From NCBI GenBank assembly GCA_049115495.1, contig JAGDZV010000001.1:248001-312000 (forward strand): 64,000 nt of DNA, written 5' to 3'. Within the stretch, counting starts at the first letter, position 1. Every line of letters begins with the position of its first letter. Both the position numbers and the translations under genes were made by a program. Shown here piece after piece: positions 60,898 to 64,000 of the stretch. The DNA is from JACPUW01 sp049115495 (lineage in GTDB: Bacteria; Bacteroidota; Bacteroidia; CAILMK01; JACPUW01). The notes below the pieces were generated by a model. That model was not told where the DNA came from, made no database searches, and saw only the letters and a program-made list of their open reading frames with translations.

Positions 60898-63323
60898 GAT
60901 TTACCCTTTAGTTCATAAAATCTACGATAAGCGGCTACTAAACTTCCAACAAAAAGAAGAATACAGCCAACCCATAGAATATTAATCATTGGAAATACCA
61001 TGGCTTTCATAATGATATACTCAGGTGAACGATCATTTTTTGCTGAAAGAGAGATTTCAAAGTCTTTTGTATCTCTATTAATATTTACAAAAAAGGCACG
61101 TACACCAGTTTCGTTTGCATAAGATGCCGGCCTGTAAAGTTTGGTACCATGTATAATAAAGTAAGGCGAAACGGTCTCTTCAACATCACCTTTTATAAAT
61201 GTTAAATCAAGAGTTGTTACATATAATGAATCCTTAATCTCACGAAATTCTTCAGGCTTCTCAGCGTTAAGATTAATCATGCCAACAACAACCTTCATAT
61301 CACGATAAAGAAGCGTATCACCAACTGAAACATTTTGATTTACCGCCTCGCTCCACTCTTCTTCTTCTTCGCCTGTAGGAACTGAAGAAACGTGAGTATA
61401 AAGATCCCAACCAATAGTTCTCTTTATACTAGGGTCTGAAACCAACCCCATGTTGTCAGTAATCTGCGCTTTGGGATAAAGAAAGAATCTATCTTCTGTA
61501 GTCCCAGTCTCATTATTTATTTTCTTGTATTCAACCTTATAATAGTGGTTTGGCTCTGAAACAGAGTCGCCTAAAAACGTAATTACGTAACCTGCCATTG
61601 GTACAGGTTTACCTTTTGGTAACAAAACATTCTGAACTTTTTCTTCGTCAGAAAATCCATCACCATAATCTGTATTTGATACGTTTCTTGAAACTATTTG
61701 CTTTTTACCGTTTGAAATCAAAGCCCCTATTAGTAAAAGTGCCAAGCCAATATGCGCAATACTTGCACCGCTAAACCTTAGTTTCTTGCTTTTAACGAAT
61801 GGAATCATGATTTCGATATTGGCAATTAAAGCGTAAACTGATGTGAGCATCAAAAGCACTAAATCAAAGTCGTAAATCTTGGTTCCAAAAATAAAAATCA
61901 ATGAAATTGGAATTGAAATCAAAAATGATTTGGCAATCTTTTTCCAAATGTTTGATGGGCTTTTTTTGTATTTAAAATATTGACCTGCTGCGGTTAAAAG
62001 CGCAATAATTATAGCAAACGGTATTTGAAACTGATGATAATGGGCAATGGCATCGGTAGGTGGTGCCATGCTAAAATCATCTACAAACCAGGCGGCTACT
62101 TTATTAATTACGGGTATTGAAGTAGAGAAAATGATTTGGAAAGCCGAAACGGTTAGTACCAGGCTTCCAATTAACATCCATAATTCTCTCGATGTAAATT
62201 CATCTTCACTTTTAGGACTTTTAATATCCTTATAGCGAACAATTACTAATACAACGCTAAGAATAATGAATGAAAATAAGAATACCAATAATTGACCAGA
62301 AAGACCTAGATCGGTAAAAGAATGAACTGAAGTATCTCCTAAAACACCACTTCTGGTTAAGAACGTTGAATAAAGTATTAGAATGAAACCAGCAATTAGC
62401 ATAATCATGGTTACCAATAATGCTTTGCCGGTGTTTTTATAAATAACCAAGGTGTGTAAACCTGCGGCTACCAAAAGCCAAGGTACCAAAACAGCATTTT
62501 CAACAGGATCCCAAGCCCAAAAACCACCAAAAGTTAAGGCTTCATAAGCCCACGCACCTCCCATAAGAATACCTAAACCTAAAACTCCAACCGTAATTCC
62601 GGTCCATCCTAAAGCTGGTTTTACCCAATCTTTTAATCTATTGGAAATTAAGGCGCCCATTACATAAGAAAAAGGAACAATTGTAAGCGCAAAGCCCAGA
62701 AACAAAACAGGCGGATGAATGATATTCCAATAATTCTGAAGCAATGGGTTTAGTCCTGTTCCATCACTAATGCTTTGTAAATAATCAGGACTGCTAAAAA
62801 TAGGCGCTTCAACTTCGTGCCTTAAAAGCCTGAAGAAATTCATTCCTAATTCGCTTTGTTCATCTCCCCATAAATCTAGCCCTAATAGCATAGCGCTGAG
62901 CATTATTTGCGCAAGCGACATTACCATTAGCACTGGTGCTTCCCAGCTTTTTGCGGTTCTAATTAATATAAAACCTAAAATTACGTGCCAAACTGACCAA
63001 AGTAAAAAGCTCCCTTCTTGCCCTTCCCAAAACGCAGGAATCATGTAAGCCGTAGGCAGATCATTTGACACATGCGACCAAACATAATGATACTCATAAT
63101 GATGATTTTTCATTAGATAGGCCATGATAGAAACAGTGCTGATTACTGAAATACCATGAATTATGAAAGACCCACGAGCAATCTTGTGCCAACCAGAATC
63201 GCCCGTACGGCTATGCATTAGATAGGCTGTAAAAGCAAAAATCGCTGATCCAAAAGCCAGCGCAACGAAGAAATATCCTAGGTTACCTATCCATAGATTT
63301 TCTCCTTGATAAACAATTTCCAT
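60894..63323 (-). CDS. ccmF: Cytochrome c heme lyase subunit CcmF
   Basis: An 809-residue multipass protein of the CcmF/CcsA heme-handling family. The heme-binding WWD-type domain reads MGGAWAYEALTFGGFWAWDPVENAVLVPW, and other conserved blocks are IPAFWEGQEGSFLLW and IIHPPVLFLGFALTIVPFSY. The C-terminal third includes a large periplasmic beta-rich domain (about residues 560-770) and a last membrane helix. It ligates heme from CcmE to apocytochrome c in the periplasm. It lies downstream of ccmE with a 19 bp gap. Confidence 0.93.
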   Translation of the reverse strand: MEIVYQGENLWIGNLGYFFVALAFGSAIFAFTAYLMHSRTGDSGWHKIARGSFIIHGISVISTVSIMAYLMKNHHYEYHYVWSHVSNDLPTAYMIPAFWEGQEGSFLLWSVWHVILGFILIRTAKSWEAPVLMVMSLAQIMLSAMLLGLDLWGDEQSELGMNFFRLLRHEVEAPIFSSPDYLQSISDGTGLNPLLQNYWNIIHPPVLFLGFALTIVPFSYVMGALISNRLKDWVKPALGWTGITVGVLGLGILMGGAWAYEALTFGGFWAWDPVENAVLVPWLLVAAGLHTLVIYKNTGKALLVTMIMLIAGFILILYSTFLTRSGVLGDTSVHSFTDLGLSGQLLVFLFSFIILSVVLVIVRYKDIKSPKSEDEFTSRELWMLIGSLVLTVSAFQIIFSTSIPVINKVAAWFVDDFSMAPPTDAIAHYHQFQIPFAIIIALLTAAGQYFKYKKSPSNIWKKIAKSFLISIPISLIFIFGTKIYDFDLVLLMLTSVYALIANIEIMIPFVKSKKLRFSGASIAHIGLALLLIGALISNGKKQIVSRNVSNTDYGDGFSDEEKVQNVLLPKGKPVPMAGYVITFLGDSVSEPNHYYKVEYKKINNETGTTEDRFFLYPKAQITDNMGLVSDPSIKRTIGWDLYTHVSSVPTGEEEEEWSEAVNQNVSVGDTLLYRDMKVVVGMINLNAEKPEEFREIKDSLYVTTLDLTFIKGDVEETVSPYFIIHGTKLYRPASYANETGVRAFFVNINRDTKDFEISLSAKNDRSPEYIIMKAMVFPMINILWVGCILLFVGSLVAAYRRFYELKGKS

Positions 63324-63342
63324 TTAATAAAGGGGTTTGAGC

Positions 63343-63732
63343 TTAGTTAGCGGCCAATTCTTCTTCTTTGTACTTACTTGGGCACTTTTGAAGAATTTTA
63401 GTGGCTGCAAATTCATTGTTATTTACTGCTTTTCCAATTACCACTACTCTCTCGCTCTTCTCTATATCAGTGGGTTTTGAATCTTTATAAATCACCTTCA
63501 TCTCATTATCAAGGCTATCTTTCATATAAAACTCAAAATGATTGGGATCTTTTACAGGGTCATAATCAAAAGGTTTATCCAATACTAGCTGCCCAGCCAC
63601 ATTGAATTCAACACCTGGGTTTTTCTTGGCCATTTCAAAAGTGCCGTAAGAACCTGCATCTCCAAAGGTGGTTATCATTATTGCAACAGCTACGGCAATC
63701 ACAATTAAACCTATTATTCCTCCTTTCTTCAT
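63343..63732 (-). CDS. ccmE: Cytochrome c maturation heme chaperone CcmE (CxxxY type)
   Basis: A 129-residue membrane-anchored OB-fold heme chaperone. An N-terminal span (GIIGLIVIAVAVAIMITTF) precedes the OB domain (GVEFNVAGQLV, DPNHFEFYMKDSLDNEMKVIY, VVVIGKAVNNNEFAATKIL). The heme-binding site reads CPSKY (Cys117, Tyr121) instead of the HxxxY of E. coli CcmE, so heme should be bound through Cys, as in the archaeal/Desulfovibrio type. The first 4 bases of the ATG overlap the ccmD stop. Confidence 0.93.
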   Translation of the reverse strand: MKKGGIIGLIVIAVAVAIMITTFGDAGSYGTFEMAKKNPGVEFNVAGQLVLDKPFDYDPVKDPNHFEFYMKDSLDNEMKVIYKDSKPTDIEKSERVVVIGKAVNNNEFAATKILQKCPSKYKEEELAAN

Positions 63733-63944
63733 TTTCTGTTTACTTCTTTTTCAAGTTTTGATAATTTTCTATCCTGAACAACCAAGTAACCTAATATGCT
63801 AAGTACAATTAGCAAAACAACTGCCACTACAACATATATTTTACCACTTTCTCTAAAAGCAGTATCCCATGTTTCTGGTTCATATTGAGCCATTGCCATG
63901 GCTGGCAGCAGCAATAACAATAAGACCTTATATGCGGTTTTCAT
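63729..63944 (-). CDS. ccmD: CcmD-like small membrane protein
   Basis: A 71-residue protein with a signal-like N-terminal helix (AYKVLLLLLLPAMAMAQ), a second membrane span (KIYVVVAVVLLIVLSILGYLVV) and a basic tail QDRKLSKLEKEVNRK. Position between the ccmC-like and ccmE genes and the span-plus-basic-tail form match CcmD, which bridges CcmC and CcmE in heme transfer. Its start lies inside the end of the upstream ccmC-like gene (17 bp overlap). Confidence 0.85.
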   Translation of the reverse strand: MKTAYKVLLLLLLPAMAMAQYEPETWDTAFRESGKIYVVVAVVLLIVLSILGYLVVQDRKLSKLEKEVNRK

Positions 63945-64000
63945 AAAGTTTCTCTTTTAATCTTCTTGTTCTATACCTCAATTCTGTAAGCCACATTCCT
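63928..64000 (-). CDS. ccmC: 3' end of a CcmC/CcsA-like heme exporter gene (cut by the window)
   Basis: The last 24 codons of a leftward gene reach a TAA at 63928-63930. They encode a charged tail (GMWLTELRYRTRRLKEKLYENRI) like that after the final helix of CcmC/CcsA proteins. Operon order ccmC-ccmD-ccmE-ccmF supports the name, but the rest of the gene lies outside the window. It overlaps the ccmD start by 17 bp. Confidence 0.65.
   Translation of the reverse strand, partial: GMWLTELRYRTRRLKEKLYENRI

Overview
The window is a 64 kb chromosomal segment of a Bacteroidota bacterium, most likely of the Flavobacteriales type. The evidence is two secreted proteins with type IX secretion C-terminal sorting domains (YPNPTxD motifs), a sigma/FecR/STN-domain surface signalling locus, promoter matches to the Bacteroidota -7 motif TAnnTTTG, AT-rich DNA, many lipoproteins, frequent TTG starts and family variants typical of the phylum (CcmE with CxxxY, M23 peptidase with GPHVCYRFW). 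No rRNA, tRNA, CRISPR array, prophage or insertion sequence was recognised. The assignment is from family knowledge and reading; no search was run.

Layout. 0-5 kb: a soluble histidine kinase with two STAS-like domains, a DUF993 aldolase-like protein and a secreted M1 aminopeptidase. 5-11 kb: a T9SS-secreted beta-helix protein, a GH3 hexosaminidase, a MATE exporter and a glutaminyl cyclase lipoprotein. 11-18 kb, the most interesting accessory region: a FAD reductase/hydroxylase, a methyltransferase and a type III polyketide synthase, divergent from a UbiA prenyltransferase, an outer-membrane-type protein and a YceI isoprenoid-binding protein, with a MarR regulator at the end. I read this as a candidate pathway for a membrane phenolic lipid or prenylated quinone. 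A decayed lipoprotein gene sits between the FAD gene and the methyltransferase. 18-26 kb: MtfA-type peptidase, a damaged orphan ExbD-like gene, an M23 peptidase, parE-parC and elaA. 26-34 kb: exported hydrolases, small lipoproteins, an LDH/MDH-family dehydrogenase with an unusual substrate loop, and small membrane proteins. 34-42 kb: MscS, a pair of paralogous secreted proteins around a membrane AraC regulator, a peroxiredoxin-like protein, and an ECF sigma/FecR/STN-repeat protein locus without a TonB-dependent receptor. 42-47 kb: ChrA, then a sodium/phosphate cotransporter divergent from an O/P porin. 47-57 kb: housekeeping (mutS, trmH-like, leuS, msrC, miaE) plus a YwqK/TonB-C protein. 57-64 kb: a CAP protein, then a tightly overlapping leftward operon running from cytochrome c maturation (ccmC-like, ccmD, ccmE, ccmF) through DUF2520, a KdsC-like phosphatase, a second UbiA enzyme, maf and DUF423.

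Gene packing is tight: several convergent pairs abut or overlap by 4-12 bp and some genes are coupled through TTGA overlaps (TTG start inside a TGA stop). Starts were set by hand; where an open frame began at TTG but a signal peptide or family N-terminus fitted a nearby ATG, the ATG was used.
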